From contig NW_004440347.1 of NCBI RefSeq assembly GCF_000330505.1, positions 214,931 through 278,930 on the forward strand: a DNA stretch of 64,000 bases, written 5' to 3'. This document shows positions 1 through 11,600 of this stretch, piece by piece. The position numbers were made by a program, and so were the translations under genes. Under the pieces are notes generated by a model. That model had not been told where the DNA came from and did not search any database. It saw nothing but the letters and a program-made list of their open reading frames with translations. Source of the DNA: Entamoeba invadens IP1. Lineage: Eukaryota > Evosea > Mastigamoebida > Endamoebidae. How positions within the stretch are numbered: the stretch's first letter is position 1; each line of letters begins with the position of its first letter.

Positions 1-1199
1 AAATACCAAATATAGAAGACACGAACGCTTTCATGTAATTCATTTTTTTCATTGTTTTCATCAAATTTTATTTTGTAGCACAGAACTGCTGTATTCCAAA
101 ATAGTGCGATGGGGACGATCCAAACAAGTGCTATATATATCGACGTCCAACAACTTGAGATGTTTTTATCTTCAAAATTGATGTTAAACCAGTTGTCCAC
201 TCTGTGACGGTCTTCTTTTTCCATTACATAATAAGCGTACATACAAGAGAGTAATATCGCGCTAATAATATGGTATAACAGAAAACCGGCGAATAACACA
301 CATATGATAATTTTTCCAGAACTATAATTAAATAAATTTGAATCTATCAATTTGACAAATAGAAGCGATAGTAGTGTGATCATCACTGGGCACAAGAAAA
401 TCGACTTTAAAATATCGCCAAAGGCAAAGTAATGATTATCCACTACAAAGTTGATCTTCTTTGGATTAACAAGACACTTCAAATTGATGGTAAACCCACA
501 TGATACCATACAGAGGGTGTAATGTGCTATTATTGGAAGCAAAACATACCCCAAACTGATTTTTCCAAACGAAAAAATGATAAATAAAATTGAACTCATG
601 AACATAATAATAGGAAGGAAAAATGTCGAGTTAATACGTGGGAAATTGGAAACAAATGCACTAAACATCCAGTAAAACGGTATTGGAAGGTCTTGAATAG
701 CAAAAGTATCCATTATGAATATCTGTGTATAAAATCGTGTTATTGTAAGCCAATAAGTTCCAATTAGAAAATCAAGGAAAAATGGAACTATTAATAGAGA
801 AACATAGCCAGGATCGGCTTTAATAGTTTTATCGAGAGAAAGGGGGTATAAAATTGAAAATAATATCAAACATCCAAATGTGAAAATTGAGACAAAGTGA
901 TTCGTAAAAAGAAAAATAAACACAGCAGAGAGTTGAGATTTAAATCTGAAGTCCCAAGTGTCGTTTTTATATAAATTACGAGTGTTGGAATATGTTTTAC
1001 AATTACTTTCTTTTTGCATTTGAGTGTAATACTCACTTTTTGATGAACATTTGAATTTTGATATATTCGAATAAATCTCGTCGTCATCAACTAAATTCGA
1101 TAACTCGGAACACGTTTCTGTTATACGTAGAAACGTTTGAATGTCGCACTTCATACATATCTTTTTCATAACATTTATTGACAGTTTGGGGATCGACAT
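1..1199 (-). CDS. F-box-like multi-pass membrane protein, partial (runs off left edge)
   Basis: An uninterrupted frame of about 399 codons begins at the ATG at 1199-1197 and is still open at base 1, so the C-terminus is missing. The first 40 or so residues (SIPKLSINVMKKICMK, then a Leu/Cys-rich helix) have the pattern of an F-box: Pro-hydrophobic-x-hydrophobic helix, central hydrophobic helix, then acidic residues. From about residue 95 the protein becomes strongly hydrophobic, with seven or so predicted membrane segments separated by short polar loops. No catalytic motif is recognised. F-box-like starts are common in Entamoeba repeat proteins, but joining one to a polytopic membrane domain is unusual, so the F-box reading is tentative. 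The frame itself is secure because 1.2 kb without a stop is very unlikely at this base composition. Confidence 0.72.
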   Translation of the reverse strand, partial: MSIPKLSINVMKKICMKCDIQTFLRITETCSELSNLVDDDEIYSNISKFKCSSKSEYYTQMQKESNCKTYSNTRNLYKNDTWDFRFKSQLSAVFIFLFTNHFVSIFTFGCLILFSILYPLSLDKTIKADPGYVSLLIVPFFLDFLIGTYWLTITRFYTQIFIMDTFAIQDLPIPFYWMFSAFVSNFPRINSTFFLPIIMFMSSILFIIFSFGKISLGYVLLPIIAHYTLCMVSCGFTINLKCLVNPKKINFVVDNHYFAFGDILKSIFLCPVMITLLSLLFVKLIDSNLFNYSSGKIIICVLFAGFLLYHIISAILLSCMYAYYVMEKEDRHRVDNWFNINFEDKNISSCWTSIYIALVWIVPIALFWNTAVLCYKIKFDENNEKNELHESVRVFYIWY

Positions 1200-2191
1200 C
1201 TATTACTTGTTTTTAAAATGATATATAAAGTGTCGTTTTTATACAAAGACTAATCAATTATTATATTCATAAAATGTTTATATCCGTCATATTGGTTAGT
1301 ATCTAAGGATATTTACTCAATTTCAATTCACAAAGTGATGATTAAAATTAAAAATCGACAAAAGTGTTTTATTAGTTATTTAAATAATTATACTATTAAA
1401 GTTCACATTAATATTAAATACAAATGTTTTATACAAATATTAATTAGTATATATTTTAGTAAAAAATATAGTTGTAATTAAACATACCAACTATAAAGTA
1501 TAGTATTTATAAACAATAAAAAAGTTGACAAAATAAATGCTATTTGCCCGTTTTTAACTAAAAAACATACTATAATATGTTTTTTTAATTTTTTACAACT
1601 AAAAACCACCCGAAAATAGTCGTAAACTTGTTATTTTAGTTTAAAAGCTATTATTGCTTTTAACAACAATTTCTCACCATTACATATAATTTATTAATAC
1701 ATTTTATGATAATGTCTAACTTCTTGTCAGGTATATCGGCCGTTTAATTAATTGTCTGTGACGAATCCTGACACATTAATGAATGTAATAAGACTATTTT
1801 AATTTTTTATTGATATAAGTGTCTTAATTGTATAAAAAATAATTATGTTATATAACGGAATTGAAACATTGTAACTTAATGTGAAAATTAAATTATTCAA
1901 TTTAATTTTAAATAATATAATTGTCGAGTATACGAGATATGTATGTTCAAATACATAAATTATAAAAAATAATTCACTTTTAGAATATATCTGTGTTTTT
2001 TAAATTTTATTTTAATATAAAATAAAATTTGTCTAAAAATTTTAATTAAAAAACAACAAAACTATAATATCATATTATAATTGTTTTACTACTTAAAATA
2101 CCATTTGTTATTTTTTTAAAAAAACTATTTTTTATATTTTTCAAAAATATAATTGTAATAAACACAAAATTTGTGTATCAGAACCAACAAA
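1200..2191. other. AT-rich intergenic region, nothing recognised
   Basis: About 990 bases of very AT-rich sequence between the start of the membrane protein gene and the 3' end of the GTPase gene. No open frame, RNA gene or repeat could be supported. Confidence 0.5.
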
Positions 2192-2746
2192 CTAAATTAT
2201 TATACACCTCTTTTTCTTTGTAATTATTTGGTGAATCTCACAAGTTAAATAATTCAGTACGAGATCTAAAACAATTTCTTTTACGTCATTTTTTGTAATT
2301 GTAAATTCATGAAAACTTGTTCCATATTTTTTTGCTTCTTTTTGTCCCGTCGTGTTTTTAACTACTCTTTTGCTCTCTTCGCATCTGACTCCACAAAGAG
2401 CAACGACTTTATTGTAATTGTTGTTTTGAGTTTTGTTAAATATTTTCGACATAAACATTTGCGCGTCATTAAAAGAGTCCAATGAGTCGATTTTGTACAT
2501 GACAACAATACAATTGCAAACATCAATAAATAATTCTGGAAATTTGGTAATATAAATATATTCGTTGATATCATAAAAATTAATTATTAAATTTGTTCTA
2601 TCAACACACAACCGCACACGGTAGTCATCATTTGAATTAATGGGATATGAATATTTACAAACTTCATTTGTGAAAGTTCGAATGAAACTTGATTTCCCAA
2701 TTTCTGGACTTCCAAAAACAGTTGCTTCGATCTGTTGAAGTGTCAT
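2192..2746 (-). CDS. Ras-superfamily small GTPase, degenerate G motifs, CaaX end
   Basis: 184 residues, the usual length of a Ras/Rho GTPase. The P-loop GSPEIGKSS is at residues 12-20, so phosphate binding looks intact. The switch II DxxG motif is replaced by DINEY, the NKxD base-specificity motif by CGVRCE, and no SAK motif is visible; guanine specificity and GTP hydrolysis may therefore be altered. The protein ends in a lysine-rich stretch followed by CIII, a CaaX box expected to be prenylated (an aliphatic last residue favours geranylgeranyl), which would place it on a membrane. Entamoeba has very large Ras/Rho/Rab families with many divergent members, and this fits that set. Start is the first ATG after an in-frame stop. 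The frame is intact with no lesion. Confidence 0.82.
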   Translation of the reverse strand: MTLQQIEATVFGSPEIGKSSFIRTFTNEVCKYSYPINSNDDYRVRLCVDRTNLIINFYDINEYIYITKFPELFIDVCNCIVVMYKIDSLDSFNDAQMFMSKIFNKTQNNNYNKVVALCGVRCEESKRVVKNTTGQKEAKKYGTSFHEFTITKNDVKEIVLDLVLNYLTCEIHQIITKKKRCIII

Positions 2747-4543
2747 TACTTTACAAATTAATAGATTGGATATTTACAATAAAACAATTTATAATTATTA
2801 AGTTATAATAATATAGATAATAACACAAAACAATAAATAAACATTAATTTTAAATTATTTTTTTCAATAAAAATAATACATATCAGTACTAAACTTATTA
2901 TAAGTCATTTAAAACCCTTTCAACTCGTCATTTATATGGTTAAAACACCAAAATATTATACATTTGGTAACTAAGTTTGTGTATAACGATTGTAAGCAAA
3001 CTATCACAACTTGTTATGCAAATTAACCTTCTAATAACATTTTTTGGTTTTACACGAAGAAGGATTTGTTATGATTACATTTGAACTTGTTCAAAACGAA
3101 AAATTAATGATAATAAGTTTTTTCCCAAAACTTTATTTTGGACAAATACACAATATCAATTTATGCCTTTTGTAAATTTTATAAATTAGATTTTGGATAT
3201 AGTATAATTTCTATTGTCATATTAAATGTTAACAAGCTGATTAACAATGAAAATAAATACACATAAGACTGTATATCTTATACTTTTGTATGTTTAATAT
3301 TTGATAAAACCCAACGATAATAAAACATTTTTTATCATCTATGTACATAAATATTTTTTTTGATCTCACCTCATTATTGCAATATTAAATATTAGTGCTT
3401 TAAAATGTATTTAAATATACACCAACTAATATATGGTTTATTATTTTTTCATTATAAGTTAATAAAAGAATGTACTTATTTAGAATGAAAAAACGATGAT
3501 TAAAATGTACCTCCTAACACTTTAAGATGAGACAATAAAACTTTAGGTAATTATTTTAAACAGACACGACATTAAACTTGAATACAGTTTGTGGCGAAAA
3601 GTCTTGTTCAAAAAGCAAGTATTTTTTGGTTATTAAATTAAATAATTAATTATATTATTATTTTTTTATTATTAAATAAACAACAAAAACAACAAAACGT
3701 GTCTATTTGTGATTATTTATTGTTGTACACCTAACCATTTTTTGTAATGTACGAATTAAAAACCTGTTTATATACATACTATATTATTGTTAAACTTTTT
3801 TGATAATTCTTAAATCCAAAACAAATTAATTAATTTTTTAACGGGTTTCGATTAATAGCCAATTATAACTGTATATTTCATTTGCTTTAATATTACAAGT
3901 TGTATAAATTTATAAACGAAATAATGATATTAATAAAAATTTTAGTAAAAACATTTAATTTAAAAACCTTTTTTCAATATTTCTTCGATTATATTTTTAT
4001 ATCAATAAATACGTGTTATTGCTTAATCATCACATTGGTTATGGTTAGATATATTTTCTTCTTTTCCCAATCATTTATAACAAATAAACAATAACCATAT
4101 ATCAAATAAAGTGTTATAATATCCAACCAAACAACAATTCCTTATTATCGAAGAATTGTTCAACATATGATATTTATTTTTTATATTTATAAAAATTCAA
4201 AAAATATTATTATTCTTTCACCAATTCAATTTAATATTTAAATTTATTGTTATTAAAATGGGTTAAATTACAAAATAATTTGTAATGATGTTTTAGAATA
4301 ATATATCCGTCACTTTTTATCTTTTACCAAATAAAAAGTAATAACTCAGTGCTTATTTCATTTATTGTTTCATGGTCAATACAGGTAACATTGTTTCGTG
4401 TGTTTTATTTGTTGTAATTGGGGTTGTTGAAAGTGTTTGTTTTTTAATAACAAAAAAACATAGAAAATTTCAAATTGTCAAATACGATTTAAATATATTT
4501 ATATTGATAAATTCGAAGGTAAACGTTGAAATTAGTAATACAC
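2747..4543. other. AT-rich intergenic region, no supported gene
   Basis: About 1.8 kb of AT-rich sequence. A 64-codon frame at 3900-4094 encodes only hydrophobic and Lys/Asn residues expected from the base composition and is not called. Confidence 0.5.
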
Positions 4544-4680
<137 letters not shown>

Positions 4681-4787
4681 CTGTGATTTAAAATGTTTTG
4701 AGTATATAAGAAATTAACATTAAGATTGTGTTTTTGATGTTTATAAGTCAATTTGTAAAGTTGTTATTTGAATCGTTCAAAATAAAT

Positions 4788-5123
4788 ATGAATTGTTTCC
4801 AAAAATACAATTTTATTTTCTCGTTTATATTTATATTATTTGGAGTGTATCCAATGATTCATATAGTTTTTGCAGTGTTAAATGTGTTGAACAAATTGAC
4901 TTTTGAAAAAACACTTGTTGGACTTATACTTTCAATTGTCAACTGTGTATTGTTTCCATTGATATTTTACTGTAATAAAATGATGCCAAACACTTTTTGT
5001 TATTCAAGTGAGTACAACGACTACACTTTTGTTGTCCAATACATATTTTTTGTTGTTTTCGAAGTTATTGCAATTGTTTCGACACTTATTAATGTGATTA
5101 CTGTTTGTGTCACTTTTTGTTGA
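4788..5123 (+). CDS. Small multi-pass membrane protein, unknown function
   Basis: 111 residues from the ATG at 4788. An upstream in-frame ATG at 4728 would add 20 residues; I prefer 4788 because Entamoeba 5' leaders are short and the downstream start gives a compact N-terminus (MNCFQKYNF) running straight into the first membrane segment. Three or four hydrophobic segments are visible, separated by short loops (KLTFEKT, CNKMMPNTFCYSSEYNDYT). The last segment ends VCVTFC at the C-terminus, with no GPI or CaaX signal. I do not recognise the family. It could be an ordinary lineage-specific membrane protein or chance, but the polar loops with varied residues argue for real coding. Confidence 0.5.
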   Translation: MNCFQKYNFIFSFIFILFGVYPMIHIVFAVLNVLNKLTFEKTLVGLILSIVNCVLFPLIFYCNKMMPNTFCYSSEYNDYTFVVQYIFFVVFEVIAIVSTLINVITVCVTFC

Positions 5124-5316
5124 AAAAGCATAACAACGAAAAAAATAAATCATATTATGTTGAAATAATACATTTTTTGTTCGAAACTTTATTTGTAATT
5201 TTCAATAACAAATATATAACTGAAAAAATTAAAATGGGTTTTAAATAAATACAAATAAATTATATCATATTCTAATTAAATTTAAAAATACCCAAAAAGT
5301 CTTGCACAATGCAATT

Positions 5317-6158
5317 TTACATATTAAACATAATGTTCAAATTGTCATATATGATTGTAATATATAAAAATAGACAACATTTCTTATCAATATAAAACAA
5401 AATAAAGTTTAAATGAAATAAAAGGAAAAGCAGTACAACCATAGCGATTAAAATGAATATCTTGTCAACACCATTTTTGTTTTGTGGTGCGGTGCATTTT
5501 TCACATTCAGTTGTATTGCAAGGAGTTAGGTAATTGTTTTTGCATTTGTTGCATATATCATTTTCTTCAAAGTAGTGATCAGGACATTCATTATAACATT
5601 TTCCTTCTACTTTAAATTTGAAGTTTTCATTACACTCATCACACACGTCCAACGCTTGACATTTATTGCACTTATCGTCACATTTCAAGCACTTTTGGTT
5701 ATCTGCGAAATATCCAGTTGGGCAATCATTCGAACACTTTTTTTTGTTAAATTCCAAATTCATAATTTCACTGCACATATCACACGTTTCACCATCACTA
5801 CATCTCTTGCATCCATTCACACTGCATTTCTGACAATTTCCAGCTTCTCCATAGTACCCATCTCCACACGCTCCACTTTTAGAAGTGCATATTGGAGGTG
5901 TTCCACTCAACTCAAAGTTGTCAATACATTTACCGCATTCATTATTGTTATTACACTCCAAGCAATTTGCAGTAGTGCATTTATTGCAATAAGTCGCCAT
6001 GGCGTAAGTGCCCGAAGGACACGTTGCGTAACATTTTTCTTGTCTACTTGGAGCTTAGCTTCGCCAGCACATAAAGAACAGTAAATGTTATCAGTACATG
6101 TTTGGCAATTAGAAATGCACATAATAAACTGTATTTCAAAACTCTGTACCGTTTCCAA
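5317..6158 (-). pseudogene. CXXC-rich transmembrane protein without kinase, frameshifted
   Basis: Two overlapping frames together encode one protein; the join is a single-base shift in a T5 run (A5 on the coding strand) near 6034-6038. The product is packed with CXXC units (NCQTC, NCLEC, KCSVNGCKRC, CDKCNKC) of the furin-like cysteine-rich type found in the ectodomains of Entamoeba transmembrane kinases and Igl-type surface proteins. It ends with a strong membrane segment (IFILIAMVVLLFLLFHLNF) and a tail of about 25 residues with no kinase domain. No signal peptide is visible before the first CXXC, so the 5' end may be lost. It is either a truncated TMK relative or a kinase-less surface protein. 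The frameshift could be real or a homopolymer sequencing error. Confidence 0.68.
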
Positions 6159-7020
6159 AATTTATATAAACCCTTTGTCCTAATTTCCCGTTATTTACTG
6201 TTTTTTATCTGTTTTATTTTTTATTTTCCTGTTTGTTGAAACAACAACGGTACACAGTTTAAAACCCTTAAAAAACAATACAATTTCAATTATTAAACAA
6301 AAAATCGGGAAATTACCCAAATATTGGGTAAATCTTTCCCGAATTTTCAGGTTCGTTATTTGGTCAGTGGTTTATTTTGTAACTAAACGTGAGTAAAACA
6401 ACATATTTCTAACAAACATAAGATAAACGTAATATAATGATAAACAAACAATGTGACGGACGACATTATTGCATCAAATGATACAACACTTTAGTTAATA
6501 ATAAGTTTTTGTTTATTTCAACAATTAAAAAGTCATCGATAACATAAAACAAACATTTAAACAATCAAGGTTATTAATAAAAAGAGTCTAAAATAAAATA
6601 AACAGTTCAAAAATAAAAATATAACTTTTCAATTGTATAGCCTTAACCTATTAATCTTCTCTCAATACTTGTTTTATTCATTAGTACTTTTATTTTTTTT
6701 ATAAGAAACACAACTTGGTGATTCTGTAAACATGGACATTTAATTATAAAGTTGTGTTTTCGTTTTTTGGCAAAAATTGTGTTATGGAAATCAAAATTTT
6801 AATACGAAGTTTATTATTATATTTTTCAAGTAAATTTTTGGTGAATAATTTATTTGTCAAGTAAAATTAAAAAATTCATGTTCGTTATCTTGTTTTTTGA
6901 GTAAATATTTATAACAAAAAATGAGGGTTAAGAAAAGAAAAAATTATTTAGAAATTATTTGTCTAAAAAATCGGGGCATCCCAGTACAGAGTTTTTAAAA
7001 ACAGTTTACAAAATAGTTTC
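6159..7020. other. AT-rich intergenic region with one hairpin
   Basis: Noncoding AT-rich sequence. The only structure seen is a hairpin at 6306-6341: CGGGAAA and TTACCCAA pair with TTGGGTAA and TTTCCCG, with a small bulge. It lies about 150 bp upstream of the CXXC gene start. Confidence 0.45.
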
Positions 7021-7850
7021 CTAAAATATAAACAATCAGTGTTGTCCCAATCCATTGAAGGGTTGTCAACAACTTGATTTAGGTTTATTCCTTTATCCTA
7101 TAAATACTTTTTATTTTTCTTTTGTATTTCTTCAAACACACTATAGTTGCTTGATACAATTTTATCACCCACTGGGAAATCAATTGTCGTTTTTGGGGGG
7201 TTATTATCGGAAAAGTTTACCAATTTTCTATAATCCTTCTGATTTTTTCTTTTTTAGATTTATCTAAATATTTGTCGAGCTCAGGTATAAAGAAAAAAAT
7301 GCTATTTCATATCGTGTTTCTTTTTTATCGTTTCTCTGAATCTCTTAAGTATCCCATATTGAGCATTTTTTTCCATTCTTTGCCAAATAAAATTTCTGAA
7401 CCTTAAAAAGAATAATGAAAAGTTAAAATGGTAGACACTGTCAATGGTGTCGGATGCACTGATGGAGCTAGAGGAGTCAAATATAAACACTGGGATGATA
7501 TTGTTGATATGACAGTCGTTTTACCAATAGATACGTAAAATGGAAATCTGAAAATAGCACGAGACTTTTCTATTGGGGAAATCCATGTTTGTGTTTCATC
7601 ATATCTTATAACTATCCAAATTTTATCAATATTCCCCAAACACGACAATAATTTTGTGTCGTGTTTGTCAATAATTTGTTATTAGCAGTGTTCATTATTT
7701 TAAACAAAGGTAATATTTCCAATGATTTACTACATGAATTAAAACATGTTTTACATAAAGTCGCCAAACAACAATATTTTTCTTCCTTTTCTACACACTT
7801 TTTTAATATGACACGTTTTGATGGTGATACTTGGTACATTTTTGTTATTT
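7021..7850 (-). pseudogene. Decayed coding remnant, unidentified
   Basis: On the minus strand, pieces of protein-like sequence appear in changing frames: a Cys-rich piece (YCCLATLCKTCFNSC) at about 7720-7790, a piece containing IWIVIRYDETQTWISP at about 7570-7625, then VFIFDSSSSISASDTIDS and KNFIWQR-like pieces, and DNNPPKTTIDFPVGDKIV at about 7165-7225. The sequence is less AT-biased than the surrounding spacer and amino-acid use is mixed, which suggests a dead gene. I cannot name the family. It may be a transposase remnant or a dead host gene. Confidence 0.3.
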
Positions 7851-7867
7851 TTTTAAAATATTTTTAA

Positions 7868-8694
7868 AAAAATATTATTTTAAATGTATCATATAACTCT
7901 GGAATGGATTTTTATTAATCAGAAAAATGAAATTTATTTAATAAACAACACAGGTGTACTTTTTACTACAAATATCATTAGGACCATTGTTGTTGTGGCA
8001 ACAATCCAAAACAATGTAATTGACTGAATTTATTATTCCATATTTGTTTAATACACTTTCTGTTTTAATTTTATGTTATCCGAAGTTTGGAAAACATTAA
8101 AAACATCAACTTCTAATACAAATTATTTAGGAACATTTTTTGTTAATAAAATCCAAAGTTATTGTGTTGTGACTATTACCTAATTTGTACATTATATCAG
8201 TTGAAACATTTCCATTATTGCATTTTACTTTTCATTTAATTATATTTAACGTAACCACACATTTTATCATTATAAACTCTATTTAAAAATGATTTCCGAA
8301 ATGTTGTTTATATACACAGTTTAATGGTTAAGTAGAATATAATTATCAATTAAAGTTATAATGAGTTTGTTCTTTGTCACAAAAAAATAACACCAAAGAC
8401 AAAAAACTAAAATAAAAGTGTGTTAATTTTTATACTTTTTTGTTAAAAAAAATTAGGTACTTCAAAATCGTTAATTTTTCTATCACTCAATTGTTCTGAA
8501 TGCAAAGAAACTAAATATGTCTTCATTGATAATGTACTTACTCCTAAAAAATATTTTTTAAACAAAAACAACAAAATACATTTATTTAACAATTTGTTTA
8601 AATTTTTGTATTTTTCGCACAAGTTACAAATTGTTAAAATGATAACATCATATTAAGTTTTGTCTGATATTTGTTTAAATTTTTTGAATATTAT
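7868..8694. other. AT-rich intergenic region, nothing recognised
   Basis: About 830 bases downstream of the broken TMK gene with no supported gene or repeat. Confidence 0.45.
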
Positions 8695-11600
8695 TCAAAC
8701 AAAATTAAATGTCTCCAACTTTTCAACAACATCGATAATTGATGGCCTCTTTATTGGATCATCATCCCAACACCGTGAAATGATGTTGTACTCATTTTGT
8801 GTTATGATTTCCTTATTTGGAAGACCTTTTCCAGAAATAACAAATTCGGCAATTTTCCATAGAAATTTGAAATCTACTTTATTATAAGGGTTTTCCCACC
8901 CAAATGTTTCATACATGGTGACACCAAACGAATAAATATATGATGACATTTTGTACTTCTCCTTTTTCAACACTTTGGGTGCCATATACACAGGTGTACC
9001 AATACCCTTTGTGAATGTCATGTTCGTCATCAATAAATTGACATTTCTTCTTGATCCAAAATCAGTCAACTTCGCATTCACTTTTTCATTTGTATCAAGT
9101 GAAAAAACAAGAATGTTATCTGGCTTGATATCTCTGTGTAATATGTTATTTGAATGTAAATATTGAATTCCTTTTGATGCGTCTAACATCAATTTCACTC
9201 GAAATTTCATATTAACTTCTTCACTTGTTTTGTGTTTCATCAAGTCTTGTAAACTTCCAAATTCAGCAAATTCAGTGACCATACATATCTTAGATGGAAT
9301 AAAGACCGCGCCATAGAAATGGACGATATACTCACTTCGGAATTTGTCTAACATTGACACTTCTTTTGTAAATTCATCCATTAATTGTTTCGTCTCAGAA
9401 AATTCCTTCATCTTTTTAATAGCAACAACATGTCATCGAAAATTTCCTTTGTAAACAATTCCAAAAGAGCCTTCACCAAGTTTCTTTTCTTCTTTAAGTT
9501 CGTCTGGGTCTAAACGCGTCGATATTTCAGTCTTCCCACTAATTCCAATCGAAACTTCGGAAGTCTCCCCTTTCTTTAAATTTGCAGAGAACAAAGAGAT
9601 TGTATCTTCTATTTGTGTTGAACAATTCACCAACAAAAAGACTTCAAATTCACACGCTTTTCCTTTTGGAATTGAAACGACTTTTGGCTCACTTCTGAAT
9701 GAATATTTATAGTTGTCTCCTTTTGAAGAAAACTGAACTTTGATAATGTTTTTGGAATTGTTGCCAATACATATCAATTCACGCGATTCCTCCCCAACTT
9801 TAAGATCACCATAATCCGCACTCTCAAAAGTTATTTTATTGGTATTGACTACAACGTTTTTATTTGTCGTTTTGATAAATTTGATGTTTGATTTGCTCAT
9901 TTCAAACAGACACGTCTCCTTTTGTGCTTTCTTCCTCCTTTTGTGTTCAATCACTTTGAAAGTGATTATTATACACATTATTATAAATAACAAGATTACA
10001 ATAACTACGAAAAAAAACACATACGAATATGACCCACCAGACGGCTTGCGTTTGGCATGACGTACCAGAGCCATTGGGAATATGCCAGAATGTGCATTTA
10101 GAGCACTTCGATTGTGTGACTTCAATACAATCAGATATTTTGTCAATCGAAGTACAAACATCTGATAATAAGACGAAGTTGTCTGTACATGATGTACATA
10201 TTCCATATTGTGTACATTCAGTACAATTCGTTGTTTTTGAATCACATTTCACACACATCTGATTTAAAATGAAATACCCTTTCGAACACGACGCACATCC
10301 ACTCATAGTTTTTATGTCGCAGTTATCCAAGTAGTCATATGAAAGACATTTTGTAGAATCAGTCAACAAAAAGTTGTGTTGTATACATTGTAAACATGTC
10401 GATTTCTGATTACATATGGTACAATTCTCAATACAACTCTCACACTTTCCATCTGCATCTCTGAAGTAATTGATGTGACATATTGCACATATAGAACGCG
10501 TCTGCATGAGCTTTTTGCAGTTGTTTGTGACTTCAGATATTTCTCCACATGTCCCATTTTCAAGTAAAAAGTAGTTGTCTTTGCAAAGGAGGCACTCATC
10601 AGAATTATAACAATCGACACATTTGTCTGAACATTTAAAACACTTGTTGTCCAATACAAAATAACCGGTTTCACAACGACAACACCTGTCGCCTTCTTGT
10701 GTTAATTTAATACATTTGTCACTTTGTGTAGTGTTGAGTTCACACACCCTTGCAGGCGTATTAAAATATCCATCGACACAAACTGGACATTTCCCATTTT
10801 TGAATGAAATTGCACAGTTGGTGTTGGGTTCGCAAAGGCCACTTGTATTCACAGTATAATTTTTGTGCTCACACGAAGTACAATACGTGTTTTGGGTTTC
10901 AGAACATGAAGTCTCTGATAAAACTTCACACTGCCCAGTCACTCTATTCATAACTCCAATTTGTGAACACTTCAAACATTTGTCAAAATCGCACAGATCA
11001 CACAATTCACCAAATGTAGTTGAACACCCTTTACATGAATTACTCGATGGATCTTTGTAATAACTTGTTTCACAATACAAAATAGTCGATGTCGTCGCAA
11101 GTGAAACATTGTTTTGGACTTCACATATGACAGATTCGCCTTTATCGATTAAAAAGCTTATTGTATTACATATTTGACATGTTAATGAATCTTTGCATTG
11201 AATACAATTGTCTGAACATTTGAGACATGTTGTAGATGATGTGTAATACCCTTCTGAACACTTTCTTGCATTTTGCAACCAATAGAGTTGAACACTTCCC
11301 GTTGAATTATCAAGTGGTAGACAGACACCATTGTCATCATAATAATAGTTTTGTTCACAAGAAATGCATTTTCCATCAACTCAATGAAGACACTTGTCAG
11401 GACATTGATAACATTCGTATCTTTTAGCTTCATATTTTGGAAGACATTCTTCACATAAAGAATAATGCAATGTTTGATATGTTCTATTACTTATGGTTGA
11501 TATAACATTGCATTTATTTTCATATAAATAACATCCATTTTTACAAGAAAGACACATCGAATTTTGTGTTGAGTCTGCATTCCCTTCAAAAGCAACGCAG

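Noticed and set aside
3900..4094. 64-codon plus-strand frame
   Set aside because: Composition is only what AT-rich spacer would give, and there are no motifs or clear start context.
10001..10030. A mini-intron explaining the frame change at the TMK membrane segment (GTATGT...TAG)
   Set aside because: It would be about 20-25 bases, far shorter than any Entamoeba intron; a shift in the A8 run is simpler.
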